Below, in pieces: positions 47,404 to 59,880 of a DNA stretch of 64,000 nucleotides; positions within the stretch are counted from its first letter, which is position 1, and the number at the start of each line of letters is the position of its first letter. This DNA comes from Gnetum montanum. Taxonomy: Eukaryota; Streptophyta; Gnetopsida; Gnetales; Gnetaceae. The notes under the pieces are model-generated. The model did no database searches and had not been told where the DNA came from. It was given only the letters and a program-made list of their open reading frames with translations. The translations under genes and the position numbers were made by a program. Location of the stretch: assembly GCA_015680685.1 (NCBI GenBank), contig MNCI01001305.1, positions 294,811 to 358,810 of the forward strand, in the 5' to 3' direction.

Positions 47404-50400
47404 ATGTCAAGGAGAAAGGCTTCCATCATCAAGAACCCTACCTTGGAAGAGGTTAACACTACTAACCAGGACCTCTTTAGTATACCATGGCCAATTATTG
47501 TTGAAAGTTCCATCACCATCAAGCCTAGGTACACAAATTCTAGCCTTTTGTGTGAAATTTTCCATTGAAACCTAGGCATTTTTTGTTGTAAGGCTTTATG
47601 TGTTGGTTGTTTTTGAATTCTCTAAAAATTCTACATTAGATCTAGATTATTTCTATGTATTTCTTATGTTGCTTGGGTTGTGGGATTAGTATTTCTAAAA
47701 TTAAGAAATATTATTTTTGCTATTTCTAGGTGTTTTTATGTGTTTTGGGGCAAAACAGCAACACCACCTATGTATTTTTTTCATGTTCGAACGATTTATA
47801 TTTTTTGGTTTTTGTTTTCATAGGGTTGTATTACTATGTTTAATGGTCAAATGGATTTTTACACCAACTGATTCTAACTCATGTTTAATTCTCTACAAAT
47901 TTTTCCATAAGACAATGTACAATGGGTTTTCAATTTTGGCCAATTTTTATGGTACTTTGAAATATTTTATGTAAAAAATGGTTACTAATTTTTTGGTTTT
48001 TATGTTTCAAGGTTTTATAATTTTTTTTAATAATTCCAATGGCTATGAAATCATTGAATTTGGATGTGTAGTTCAATTTTGGCAAATTTTTTCCTAACCT
48101 CGCGCGAAGTAGGGTTCTATTGTTATGATTTGGTTTATGTTACTTTAGCATCATTTCGGCAAAAATAGATAGGAATTTTTATGGTTTATATTTTTAGGTT
48201 TTTATTTTATTTTTTAAGGATTCCAAAAGCTATGGAATCACTAAATATGATTATTTGGTTGATTTTTAGTATATGTTTTGGTAGATTGATGTCAAAGTGT
48301 GGTTTTTCCATCATTACAATTTACCCCTATGAAGATGGGCAATGTGGGCACTTTAGAAACTTTTTCTAGCCAACATCCCAAGGTCTTGGGGAGACCATAA
48401 GATGTTAGGGATGGTTTGGAAGTTTTTTTTTTTTTTTTCTAAGTTAAAATTTTATTGATAATTGTTACTAGTCATCTATTGTAGTCATTTTCTACAGTTT
48501 GGTGTTGTGTTATACTTTTTGGTGGAATGTTGTCATGGTATTGATTGGTGTTTTAAATTTTTTCTAAGCTTGAAACCTTAGCATAGATGTCAAATACCAT
48601 TGAATTCTTTGTCTACATCATTCCCAACCTTAGAAAAATTTTTAGTTCTAATTTGACATTTTTAGTTAACTGTACACTGTTTTGTACAATTGTAGTTTGG
48701 CCATGAAAACTACAAACCTTCCTATCTGTACAAGCAAAATTGGTGTTTTTTGAGTGTTCTTATGGTTTTTTTTAAGTGTTTATGAAGTTTTTTACATGTT
48801 ATGTCTTTAGTTCTAAATAGTCATTTTGAATTTTTAGAAAATTTCAACTAGCCTTCCTAGAGTTTTTACTATGGCTAATTTCACCATTAACTAGGATACT
48901 TACTAAAATTTTGCAAAATTCAAATTGGTGTTTGTAACTTTTGTACTTGGTACAAGATACTTTTCATGCTTTTGATGTTTCCACAAAAAATAATTTTTCA
49001 CTTTTATGCATATCTTAGCATGAAAACTACCTGTCGTTAGTTATTAGGCCATTTGGTTGTACATGGTTTTTAGTTGAAAATTGGTCCTAGTTTTGATTTT
49101 GGTTTTAAGTGTCAATACTACAAGCTTGGTTGTTGTGGATTTACATGAAAACATTGATGTTAAATTTGTATTAATTTTGGGCATTTGACATATGGTTATA
49201 CTTGGCTACGATTGTTTATGGTTCTAACTATTATTGTTGTTGTGTGCTAGGCCTTCCTCACGCCCATAGTGGTGGTGATTGATCTAGTGGGATTGCTATG
49301 TTGCATTCATACCCTAAGGCCTAATGCCCCATCTACCCACATGAATTTGGAGCATGGCTCCTTATGGTTTAGGCTAGGGGCACAAGAATTCTTGTCCTTT
49401 TACTATAGAAATTTAGTATGATGATATGGTCACATTTATCAACCAACACAGCTGCCATCATCATTGAGACCTTGTTGTCCTAGTCATCAAGCTTGATTGC
49501 CAAGTTCATAAAAGAAAATCCTAAGATATGCGCAAAGGGCAAGGTGCTTGATATCCCTCATAAAAGGAGGACTCATAAGTTGTTCAGGATTTGGAACAAG
49601 CTAGATTTTAACTTGTATAATGCTAAGAACACTTTACTAGTTGTTCATTAGGCCCATATGTTGTTTCAAAAACCTCCCAGTACTGTTTACGATGTGGAAG
49701 GTTAAGCATGATTTTAAGTTTTTATTTTTGGCTACATTAATTACTAGTTTTACTAGGCCATTTGGTTTTAAATTTTTTCTTAATTGTACTTGTAGGTATA
49801 GGATGGATGATAAGGGGTTCATCAAGAGTAACTAGCTTCTACCCTTGGCCCAAACAAGGTTTTTGCCAAAAGCTCCATAGTGAGGCTTGTGATGGAGGAG
49901 CAACTAAGAGGTGACCTAAGTACACCACATGTTACTCCAAAGCCTACCAACTATGCTTAGACAATGGGATAGCACATGGTTGATGGGCTAAATTAGATCT
50001 TACTTGCATACCCATTAAAGGTCCCCTACAACCTTCTTCTTGCAAGAAAGGTAAGAGTTTTTTTTTTTTTTTTGTTTCCATGTCAATGTTTTCATAGTTG
50101 TATAGTCATAGGCTACTTAAGCTTTAAGTTTCTAAATGGTTTTACTAGTTATGTTTAGCTATAAATTGGTTTTAATGTTGGTATACTTGTTATATTTCTA
50201 GTTTTATATGACCATGCCTAAGTTAATTGACATTTTGTTGTATTGTAGATGTTAGCACCTTCTCCATCATCACACTTGTCATTTCAAGATGCTACAAGAA
50301 GACTTTGATCCTCATGTATGGTGAGGCAAATTTGGTGTAGGAGTGGTTCACTAGTCATGTGCTTAAAAAAATCTAAGCAAACATTGCTGACGCAAGTTTA

Positions 50401-50620
50401 CTTGATCTATTCATGGCTCCTAGCCCCATTGTTCATACCCTCAATATGGCGAACATCAACAACTCCTTTGACTAAAGAGTGAAGAAGTTTAGCACCCAAG
50501 TTCATGGTGTGCCTATCACGCTCGCTAAGTGGAACTGCTCCTCAACCCCCTCTAGTAGCCCCTTAATACCATCTATCGGTCATTGCCTATGATTCTTTCA
50601 TTTGCTATGGTTGATGATAT
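47404..50620 (+). pseudogene. Antisense spliced gene, copy F1 (exons 1-4 only)
   Basis: Exon 1 (47404-47528, 125 nt) is fully open, starts MSRRKASIIKNPTLEEVN and ends at donor AG|GTACAC. Exon 2 is 49251-49700 (450 nt; 449 in copy B), with LTPIVVVIDLVGLLC matching LKPILIVLEIVGVLC. Exon 3 is 49796-50050 (255 nt), exon 4 starts at 50249. At about 50600 exon 4 runs straight into the sequence that in copy F2 follows the stop codon, so the last part of exon 4 and exons 5-8 were lost by a deletion. Splice sites of introns 1-3 are still GT-AG. The product is unknown. Confidence 0.65.
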
Positions 50621-50819
50621 TGTTGATGTTGTGGTGTAATGGCTAGTATTAACCATTTGATTAGTTGATAGACAACTTATTGTTTCATGTATTGTTTAAA
50701 ATTTTATCACGCTATGTGACAACATTTAAACTACTATTATTTTAAGTTTTAATTTTGGTTTACACATTCTAGTGTTTTAAGTTTTATATTAGGAAACGTG
50801 TATGACCTACTTTGCATAA

Positions 50820-53800
50820 TTTTTTATTCCCCATTTTCTTCACTCACATTGTTGAAGGGGAGCTCTTTCCATGATGCATTCGTTGCCCCATTGTTCTTGG
50901 TCTTGACCACTTCTGCTCTCTTAGGCTTCTTAACTTTGTGGCTAATAGTAGGATTTTCTTTTTGAAACTCTACTTCGGATCCTTATTCAATGTCAATGTT
51001 GTTGACTACCAAGGGAACTACACTATCATCATGGATGATGATCTCACTTCCCTAGTAAGGCATGTGAATTTCTTAGTGAATTGGTGAGGAAAAGCTTATA
51101 ATTGAGCTAACCAAGGCATTCCCAAGATAAGGTTGAACCTAATGTTTCCTCCACTAGCAAGAAATTGGTCATTATGAGGAACTATTCCCCTACCACAAAA
51201 TTTAAATAAATTAAGTCTTTTATGGCTACTTGAGATCTATTAAAGGATGTTGTTGATGTATGTTGCATTTTTTCAATCAGGCCTAGACATTCTACAATGG
51301 TATAAGATATTATGTTTATTGCAACTCCATCATCAACATGCACTCTATGCACTTTATATTGTCCTACCTTGATGGTTATGAATAGGGGAGCCTTAGTTGT
51401 CTCACCATCTTGAAAATTGGTTTTGACTTCACTATCATGAAACACTAGCACCATTGACCTTGTTTCTTCCTTTGGTGAAGGTGGTACCATCATTGCATGA
51501 ATGCACTCTTAACTAGAGAGGATATCCTCACTAGCAAGAATAGAGGTCAACATCTTAACTAATGCTTCATGATGTGTAGTGGAAGTCATCACAAGGTCAT
51601 ACAAGTTAAGAGAGCTGTTCTTTTGTTTTAGCGACTATATGACTTGTTTCATCACATTGACAAGGTTCCTATCATTAGTTGTAGGCTTTTCATTCTTAGG
51701 GTTCTTGACTTTCTCTATGCATCCCAAGATGTGAACTTCATGCTTCAAAGGTTGTTTCGTTTCATTACCCTTCTTTTTCAATTTGGGATCCTCTCATGGT
51801 TGACTAGTTGAGGCAGCTTAAGCATCAAAATTCATTAGAACAAACGAGATGGGAGTAGGCTTTACTGGGCTTACTCTCTTTCATATATTCACCTATTTTA
51901 TATCATTGTTCTTAGGATTTGGTTTAGGCTTCTTATGTCATTTTCTTTTTATTTTTTTTATTATTTTCTGTTGGTTACCAATAAGGTGTTGTGTTGGCCA
52001 CTATGGGAGGATGCTTATCGATTGTAGGGGCAGGATTGGTTTTGGCTTTGATGGAAGGGGACACACTAATCATAAAAGGATCCCTACAAGGTGTGGATAA
52101 TGGTATCCTTACAAAAAAAGGGAGCGTTAAGCTAGGTGAAGTTGAAGTGCCCCTATCATTGCAAGGATGTACTTGAATCACAAATAGCTCTTGCGCAGGT
52201 CTGGAGTTGTTGGTTACATTAAATGTCATGATAATGTATGGACTATTTTTATGATCAATGAGTCCTTGTAGACTTGCATGGATTGATTTTATGTTTTGAT
52301 TGAGTTTGAAGCATCAAGGAACAATTCATCCTTCTCTATCATCTTCTGCAAGTCAACCTTGAGCACTAGGAAAAAGTCAGTGGCATGACCTGGCAATTGA
52401 TGGTAGTGGTAAAAATGGTCAAGTTTGAAGTATTTAGGTACTGAGGGATCATCCTTGGTTGCAAGAGTGGAATTTTTTGCTATCTCACATAACCTATCAT
52501 GTTTTTTATGGGCTTTCTTCATCACTTTTTTGTATTGTATCCTCCCACTCTTCAATAGTTGATCAAGGAGTTCTGTTGGTTTTAATGGAAACCTAGTATA
52601 CTTCAACTAGTGTTCAAGTTTAAAGTTAGGCCTCATGGTAGTTGATGCAAAGTTCCCAAACATCAAAGATTGATTGTTGATGGCAAGGACCTTAGGTTGA
52701 TTAGTCTTATGTTCCTATGTGATTATTTTGTTATTGTCTTTGGCCACTATGGCCATGGTTGTGTTGTTTTGCCTCCCCCTTCTCTTATCTTTTCATGTGT
52801 GTTGGTTTTTCAATGCCACATAAGTAGGGTAATGACTAGCCTCAGCCACATCCTCTATGTTCTTCATTTGGAAAAATGCTTGGCTAACTAACCATGGATT
52901 GAGGTACTATAGTTTCAACTTAACAAAGTAATTAACTACCCTCTTGAATATGATGAGAAGGCATGTTTCGGCTATAGGTTTTGGAATCTTGTTAAGAAGA
53001 TCATTCCATCATTGTATGAATTTTTTCATAGGCCCAAGGATGCCCAAGGGATCCTTGCTTAACCTTAATTAGTTGATCAAGAGTCATGTCAAGTTTATAA
53101 TTATACTTGAAATGGTTAACAAACTGTGAAATTAAGTCTTCAAGAGAGGATATGGATCCTCTCAATAATGCATAGTAGTAGTCCAAGGCTTTTCCCATTA
53201 GAGACATAGGGAAACTCCACATTGTGGTATGTGGCTAGGCTTGCAATAATAGACATTTAAAATGCAAGGTTATGAGGTGGCATTCAGGTCACCTTCACCA
53301 TTGTACTTGGTGAATTGGGAAATGGGTATGCCCTATGGAAGAGTTATCAATGGGACTGTAGGATTGATCGGATCATCTTGATAGAAATCCATTATCTTCA
53401 CAGTCCAGCTTGTGGAAGCTTTAAGCTTCCATAACTCTTTTGTCAAGTCTTGGATCATCTAGAATGCTTGATCAAATCCTTGGGGTATTCTTGTAAATGA
53501 TGATGTTTGCATGAATATTTGAGGGATTAGTTGAAAGACTTATGACCTCACTATGGGCTATGGTATGGAAGCGAGAGGCTGGGTTATGATGGTCATAGAT
53601 GGGCTAAACAACTAGAAGGATGTTTGTGCCGAAGCTTAAGGCAAAAAGGGAACAAATGGTATTTGTGCTCCTTGGATCATTTATGATCGTGTTGTAAGGC
53701 CCACTAGTACGAAAAAGGGATGAGAAGTGGTGAGAACCACCAATGAGGATCGTGCAAACCAAGGTTGCATGGTGAAAGACATGGACAAAAATAGGGAGGT

Positions 53801-54366
53801 TGTTTGGGGCACAGACTATGCCTGATGGACTGCTATAATAGGTGCTAACCCAAACATGGTTTGGTATATAAGAGATGATGATTGAGATGCCTTTCCCATG
53901 GAAGAGACAAGTGGAGCTGAAGTGGACATGGTACTTTCAGGGGCTAATTGTTGGAATAGGTCTCCTATGAAGGTCTCTAGTTTAGGCTTTACCTCAAACT
54001 CATCGTGCTCTTCATGTTGGCTCTCCAAGCTCGATTTGCATCTTGCTTATCCATCTTAATTAACTGAGAAATTATACATGCATGGATGAAATTCAAGGGT
54101 ATTTTATCATAGCAAGAGGGTATGTACTCTTTTCCACTGCAATGGATTAACTCATATTTACACTTGGCTTCAGTCTCTACACTTGGAAGGAGTAATTAGT
54201 GCTCTTCATTGAGCACCACAAATGTTGGGCTTTAGCCTCCTCGTCTAAGCAATTGTCTATGCTCAGTCATAGCAAGGTCTCTAGGATCATAGATCCTCAC
54301 TCCATCTTGGCCAAATTTCATGTTGGTCATGTCAATGGACAAAATAGTGCACTTACCAAAAGACAT
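50820..54366 (-). pseudogene. gag and protease of element F1
   Basis: Gag starts at a minus-strand ATG at 54366 with MSFGKCTILSIDMTNMKFG. The capsid core has SLMGKALDYYYALLRGSISS and YNYKLDMTLDQLIKVKQGSL (53222-53001). The near C-terminal motif with FYHYHQLPGHATDFFLVLKV lies at 52606-52289. Protease (51493-51182) has FITIKVGQYKVHRVHVDDGV, with a DDG loop as in B. The tail ends near 50820. Stops and frame changes interrupt it, but most segments are recognisable. Confidence 0.82.
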
Positions 54367-54608
54367 TATCAAAAATGTTGATTTTGACTTCTTACTATTT
54401 TTGTTAAAAATTTTAGTAAGTTGGGATTGCCCAATAGTGTAGTTCACTATAAATGGAAAAAAGTAGTTGAAAGTGTTATTGAAATATAAATGATGTACAC
54501 CACCCTTTAGAAAAAATGGTGTGGTATTAAAGCTGGTAAAACCAACTATGCTAGTTTTCCTAGTGTTGTCTATGTTGAAGATGTGCAGTAGACCATAGTA
54601 TTTTCCAG
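54367..54608 (-). other. 5' untranslated region of F1 and breakpoint with element F2
   Basis: 54391-54500 resembles the start of the untranslated region of A (near 38700-38790), sharing CACTATAAATGG and AAATGATGTACA. By 54609 the sequence is exon 6 of the F2 antisense gene on the plus strand. F1 has no 5' LTR here, so a deletion or recombination breakpoint lies between about 54500 and 54608. Confidence 0.55.
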
Positions 54609-55852
54609 GCAACTACATTACTGTAGATGGTGGAAAATGAATTTTCACTTGGGAAAACCTAAATGGAGTTCATGTGGGGGATGGTCAAAGACATGATCGA
54701 TCAATTGCAAAAAATTACTTTCGATGTTGGTAAGAACCTTAGCTTATTTTACTTTTCATTGTCTTATTATTTTTGCATTTTTGTTTCATGTGGGTTGTAT
54801 GGTTATATGACTTAGCGGTTTGAACCATTTATGTTAGTTGTGTTGCTTGCAGTGTCAAAGGTTGGATGGGATTCTAACCATGTCATTAAAATTGATGAAC
54901 TTCCCAGCCTACCACCTAAAGTAGAAAATGTTCCACAAAGGTTATATGAAAGTGCAAATAAATGTGCACTCTCATATTGTAGAACCTCATGGGAATGCCA
55001 ATGTTCCAATGAGTTCCTATGGGAACGAGTTGTACAGTTGGATAGGAAAAATAAGAAATAGGCAAAGGAGATTAAAGATCTCAAGGATCGTAAGGAGTTT
55101 GTGGAAGCCCAAGTGGCAAACAGGGACTCCTTGCAAACCAAAGAGATCAAATGGGTGCAGTATTGGAATGCCATCCATGATAAGGTTGCCTTTACTAGGA
55201 GCCTTATAAAGCAAAAGTTACAGATGAACGTGTTGGCTTGTAAGGCTAGGGAGTGGAGGGACTATTGTGCTTGGGTTCTTAAGTAGGATTGGGCACAAAA
55301 GGACCATAACAAGAAGTATAAGGTCAAACAAGAGAGTTATCTAAAATTGCTACAGGAGGAGTTATCAAGCGTTGCAAGTTAGATCTATTCATGAAGGTAA
55401 TCAACTCCAACGATGCCTTCAAGCTATTTAAAAGCTCTTAGGTGATGGCTGATTTTCCAACTCCTTAGGTCACTACCACTTCCGAGAAGATGACCATTGC
55501 TACATTTTCATGGGATCCACCCACATGGATGAATATTAATGAGAGTAACATCTTGACTAACATTATTCTTGGAAAAGTGGATTGGGCCCACATGATCGAA
55601 GATAAAATTTCCATCATCTAGAGGTTGCTCTTCAGAGCTTCTTCACAAAAGATACTGCTCCCAAGTCTTCCTAGGTTTGCTTATTTTTTAATTAATTTTT
55701 TATATTTTAGTTTAGTTCAATTTGTGATTTGATTATGTTGATTTCTAATTAGACCTTTGTTTTTATGATTGGTACAAGCACCAGGTGATGGTAGTGGCCC
55801 CAATGGTGATCACATTGGAGATGCTCCTCCTCCCCCTTTAGTTGCACCTTAG
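54609..55852 (+). pseudogene. Antisense spliced gene, copy F2 (exons 6-8)
   Basis: Exon 6 is about 54609-54729, with MVKDMIDQLQKI matching VVNDMIDRLKQV of copy B; donor G|GTAAGA. Exon 7 is 54853-55674 (822 nt; 806 in B) and encodes KIDELPSLPPKVENVPQRLY followed by a charged, probably coiled-coil region; the B protein has VDIMPTFPPKVTKVPRHVYN there. Exon 8 is 55779-55852 and ends in a Pro-rich tail APPPPLVAP and TAG. Stops in exon 7 show decay. Exons 1-5 are lost at the breakpoint with F1. Confidence 0.65.
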
Positions 55853-56189
55853 TTTCATCAATTGGATCATGTCTTTAGTTTATTTTTGTTATTAATGCTA
55901 TTATGGTGTTATGGCTAGTCTTATCTATTGTTATTACAAGACTATTATTTTTTTAATTTTTTTTTATGTTATTGCTACACAGTGTAGCTATGGTTGTTGG
56001 ACTTCTATTTATTTTTTATGTCATTGTTGATTAAAATCTTGTCACACTTTATGACTATGGCTACAGGTTATAAAAATTTTGGTTATTATTATTTTTAAAA
56101 TTTTAATCTTGTTTATATATTCTAGCATTTTTAGTTTTATGCATCTTATGGATTTCATGCATAAAATATAAATATATCATAAAGGTATT
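55853..56189. other. 3' flank of antisense gene F2
   Basis: AT-rich DNA with TTATGGTGTTATGGCTAG and AAAATCTTGTCACACTTTATG, homologous to 50620-50815 after the F1 copy. This shared flank shows where the deletion in F1 ends. No coding frame. Confidence 0.5.
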
Positions 56190-56460
56190 TTTCCAGTTTT
56201 AGGCCATGACAAGCTATACGCGTTGCCAGTTTTAGGCCATGGTGGGCCATGCATTGTCAGTTTTAGACAGTGATGGGCCACGATGTTTTGCCAATTTTAG
56301 GCCATAGCGAGCAGTGACATTTTTTCAATTTTAGGCCATACTAGGCCATGACATTTTGCTGATTTTAAGCCATAGTGGGTTGTGACGTTGCTAGTTTTCA
56401 ACCTTAGCAAGCTATGACATTACCAGTTTTAGGGCTTAGTTGGCTATGATGTTTGAAAGA
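56190..56460. repeat. Boundary repeat, 8 units, between antisense gene and protease (element F2)
   Basis: Eight units of about 33 bp, CCAGTTTTAGGCCATGGTGG...GACATTTTG, in the same orientation and place as in A and B. Confidence 0.85.
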
Positions 56461-57319
56461 AAAAAATTTTATAAGTTTTATGTTTTAAAATTTTTATACA
56501 TTTTTCAAGTTTAAAAATTTTATGGTATTTTTAGGTTTTATGTTTTAAAATAGAAAAGGCATAAAAAGGGAAATTGTAAACAAGAATGAACTATAGGCTA
56601 CATGCAACATAAAGTTAAAACAAGGCAAAGCATGATAATGTAAAGTGGTGCATGTAAATAATGTTTAAACTAAGCAAAGAAAGAAAAATGAAGGTTACAT
56701 AGTTGTGGACATGAGGGAAAGCAAATAAGAAGCATACTTCAATTGTGCAAGTGTTTCCTAATCTTTGAAAGATTAGTAAAGGTGTAGGGTCTATGTTGCA
56801 TGATCTTGTATTTTTTGTTTCCCTCACTAACCACATCAAAGGGGATCTCTTTCCATGGTGCATCCAAGGTTTCATTGTTATTTTATTTGGCCTCTTCTGC
56901 TTAATCAGGCCTCTGGACTTCGTCATTCATAGTAGGAGTTTCTTCTTGAAACTCCACTTTAGACCCTTATTCTATGTTAATGTTGTTGACTACTAAGGGG
57001 ACTACACTATCTCCATGGATAATTATTTCATCTCCCTCACAAAGAAGATGAATTTCTTGATGGATAGGTGAGGAAACAACTCGTAACTAAGTTAGCCAAG
57101 GCCTCCCCACAATGAGATTGAATTCTTGTGTCTCTTTCATTACCAAGAAATTGGCTATTATGAGGAATTATTTTCCTACTACAAAGTGCAAGGATATTGA
57201 GCCTTTGATTAAGGCTCGAGATCCATTAAATAATTTGACAGTAGCAATTGAGGTATGTTACATGTCTTCCATAAGACCAAATCATTCAACAATGATATAG
57301 GGTATAACATTAGTGTGCA

Positions 57320-57350
57320 CCCCACCACCCCCCACCCCCCCACCCCCCCA
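57320..57350 (-). repeat. G-rich tract inside the F2 protease active-site region
   Basis: On the minus strand, successive G runs of 7, 7, 6, 2 and 4 bases separated by single T's. Neither F1, A nor B has this at the same place, so it arose by expansion. Confidence 0.85.
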
Positions 57351-58172
57351 AATCATCCATGTGTACCCTATGTACCTTGTATTGCCCCACTCTTATTGTT
57401 ATAAAAAGAGAGGCCTAGTTTGTCTCGCCATCTTGGGGATTAGTCTTAACTTCACTGTCACAAAACACTAGTGTTGTTAACTTCATTTTTTCCCTTGGTG
57501 AAAGTGCTACATCACCATGTGGATGGACTCTTCACTAGCAAGGATGTCCTTGCTGATAGGAATTAACATTAGCATTTTTACTAGTACCTCACAATGGGTA
57601 GCTAAAGTTATTACTAGGTAATAATGGCTAAGGGAGGTGTTCTTCTATTTTAGAGACTACTTAACCTATTCCATGGCATTGAGGAAGTCTTTATCATTAG
57701 TTGTTGACTTCTCATTATTGTTGATCTTGACTTCCTCCATGCATCCTAGGATGCAAACTTCATGTTTTAATGATTATGGTTTGGCACCTTTTCCCTTCCC
57801 TTGTGACTTGGGATCCTCCCTTGGTTCACTAGTTGAAGTAGCCTAAGCATTAGATCTTATGGGGATGGTTGAGATGGGAGTGGGCTTTTGTGGGTCCACT
57901 TCCTTCCATGCCTTGGCCTGCTTGTTATCTTTGTTCTTGGGCTTTAACATGGACTTCTTACATTGTTTGGTTAGTGATTTCTTGTTGTTGGGCTATGAAG
58001 AAGTCATTGCATTAGCCATCACAAGAGGATGTTACTTAGTTCTAGTTTTTGATTTGGTTGCAATGGGAGGGGGCACTCTAATCACAAAAGATTCCTTTGA
58101 AGGTGTTGATGATGGTATGATTACAAAAAAATGAGGCCTTAAGATAGAAAAAGTTGAAGAGACACTTTTGTT

Positions 58173-58177
58173 GCAAA
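58173..58177. repeat. Probable target-site duplication GCAAA, left copy, of element E3
   Basis: GCAAA lies just before the LTR start TGTTGGAGCTG and within F2 gag. The right copy would be outside the window. Confidence 0.5.
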
Positions 58178-59880
58178 TGTTGGAGCTGAAAATCTCAGTT
58201 GTTGTAATGGGAAAATCAAAAGATCTGAGTGCTAGAACAACTTTAACTCTAAATTTTAAGGGTCTCTAGAAAATGAAACTTGGGGTACCCTAGATCATCT
58301 TGTCGATCACCCAAGGACTTATGGAATGTAAAATGGAAATGATTTTGGAATTGTAAACATGACCGAAAATGTAAACAGAAATGGCCTACTAGAAATAGAA
58401 ATGTAAATAGAAATGGCCTACTAAAAATAGGAACATAAATAAAAATGGCCTATTAGAAATGGAAATGGAAATGGAATCTCAGTCATAGAAATAGGTGCAA
58501 CAACAAAAATGGAAACCAAAACTTGCATAACATGAATAACCAAATTTATATAAAAAATATAAAAGAATTGGGTTCACAATGTATAGGTTTGTGCCAAGGG
58601 CACAAGAAGTTGCTTGTTGAAGCTTGAAGTCCATTGGAGAGGGCTACCTTCATGATCTGGTTTCTTCTCAATTTTTGCCTACTACAACCTTCTATTAATT
58701 TCCACCAAATCTACAACATGGAAATGGGATTGGATTTATACTTTCAATGCAAGCATAGTTATTTGGGGGTGTCCATGCCTAGCATATTGCTAGTTTCTGG
58801 TGCCAAAAGTGTAGTGGGATTGCAAAAATGATTATGACCAAAGGAAAATGGTGTTAGTGCCAATGGTTATGGAAATGCCAAAATGCCCAAAGCACCAAAG
58901 TTTGGAATAGGTGTGAATGTCAAAAATGCCAAAAGTTGGAAACCTAAAAATGATGTCAATGTTGGGTTTTTATAGGTTTAGGGTTACCATTTTTGGGTCT
59001 ACTATTCATTGCCATTGACTGCTAACAAATTGGCATTGATTATGGGTTTGCAATGGTCACTACTGCTAGTGCAGTTGCTATTTGTCATAAGTCCGAAATG
59101 GACTACACTCACAAAACCCATCCATTTACCATAAATAGTAAATGAACTTTTGTAACTACGCTAGTAGTGCTTTGGCTACACTAGTGGTGATCAACAATCG
59201 TCTACTGTCAACATAGTTGCCTTTTATAGTAAGTCTAGAATGGGTTATAACCACAAAACCAATCTGTTAACTATAAATAATAAATGGACTTTTGTAACTA
59301 TGCTGGAACCATTCTTACTATGCTAGCCTCAGTAGACTACATTGAAGGTGTTGAAAATGGAAAATGTGGAAAAATTTGAAAATTGCAAAAATGGTGGAAT
59401 TTGTTGGAAAGTATCGTGCCTAGTAAAGACTGTTGTCTACACTAGCCATTGCTAACTTGAAGTGACTACGTTGGCTAGTTTTGGAAAATTAGAAATTCCA
59501 ACAATCCTCATGTTGCACTTCTAGTCGATCTTTGTAGTGACTACGCTAGCTACTATGAGTACTAAAAGTGTAGTTCCAATGACTACTAAAAATGGCTCCA
59601 ACATAGTTGGGCTTATACCCCTATAAAAACCCATGAAATTTTTTTTTTTTAGGAATTTCAAAGACATTTTTTGCCTTCCCAAGCCAAAATATGAACATGG
59701 GATGGGATACCTTTTTCTACTTAGGAAACAAGAAAATAACAACTTTTGAAGCATTTTTTGGCTTCAAAAAGCTAAAGTATGTATGATTGTAGTTCAAAGA
59801 TTACATATCTCACATTTACAATGAATGCTTACCTCAAGTTGGGAAATGAAGGTTGCAGCATGAAATTTGGTAGTGTTTCA
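58178..59880 (-). repeat. 3' LTR of element E3
   Basis: 1,703 bp, from TGTTGGAGCTGAAAATCTC to TAGTGTTTCA. The start resembles the LTR of A (TGTTATGACCGAAAACC). A minus-strand TATA box ACCTATAAAAACCC lies near 58964-58977. Its right part (59040-59600) has GACTACRCTAG / CTAGTGTAGT-type motifs, the palindrome type of the F1 array. Its partner LTR is outside the window. Confidence 0.78.

Larger units (their letters stand above)
2100..54500 (-). mobile_element. Element F1: oldest Tat-like LTR retrotransposon, split by element A
   Basis: F1 is reassembled from two parts, about 2100-3692 and 41407-54500, separated by element A. Reading on the minus strand it has: 5' untranslated region, gag and protease (54366-50820), an antisense gene remnant (47404-50620), reverse transcriptase, two RNase H domains and the start of integrase (44110-41412), the rest of integrase (3687-2960) and a 3' untranslated region (about 2940-2160). 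No LTR of its own is recognisable at either end. The 3' untranslated region resembles that of E3 (59990-60340), so the two belong to one subfamily. All coding parts are full of stops and frame changes. Confidence 0.8.
54609..58177 (-). mobile_element. Element F2: partial Tat-like element, right part beyond E3
   Basis: F2 keeps the end of the antisense gene (54609-55852), the boundary repeats (56190-56460) and the protease and the gag C-terminus (58177-56700). Pol, array and LTR are missing on the left side; gag continues on the right beyond element E3, outside the window. Confidence 0.7.
56700..58177 (-). pseudogene. gag C-terminus and protease of element F2
   Basis: Minus-strand remnant homologous to 50850-52160 of F1, including the acidic tail after protease (56900-56750) and the gag linker (58130-57850). 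Immediately after the Asp-Asp of the protease loop (near 57352) the frame is replaced by a G-rich tract, so the active site is destroyed. It is cut at 58177 by element E3. Confidence 0.72.

Noticed and set aside
54812-55174. 120-codon minus-strand ORF
   Set aside because: Antisense to exon 7 of the F2 gene; the plus strand matches copy B, the minus strand has no homolog in the window.
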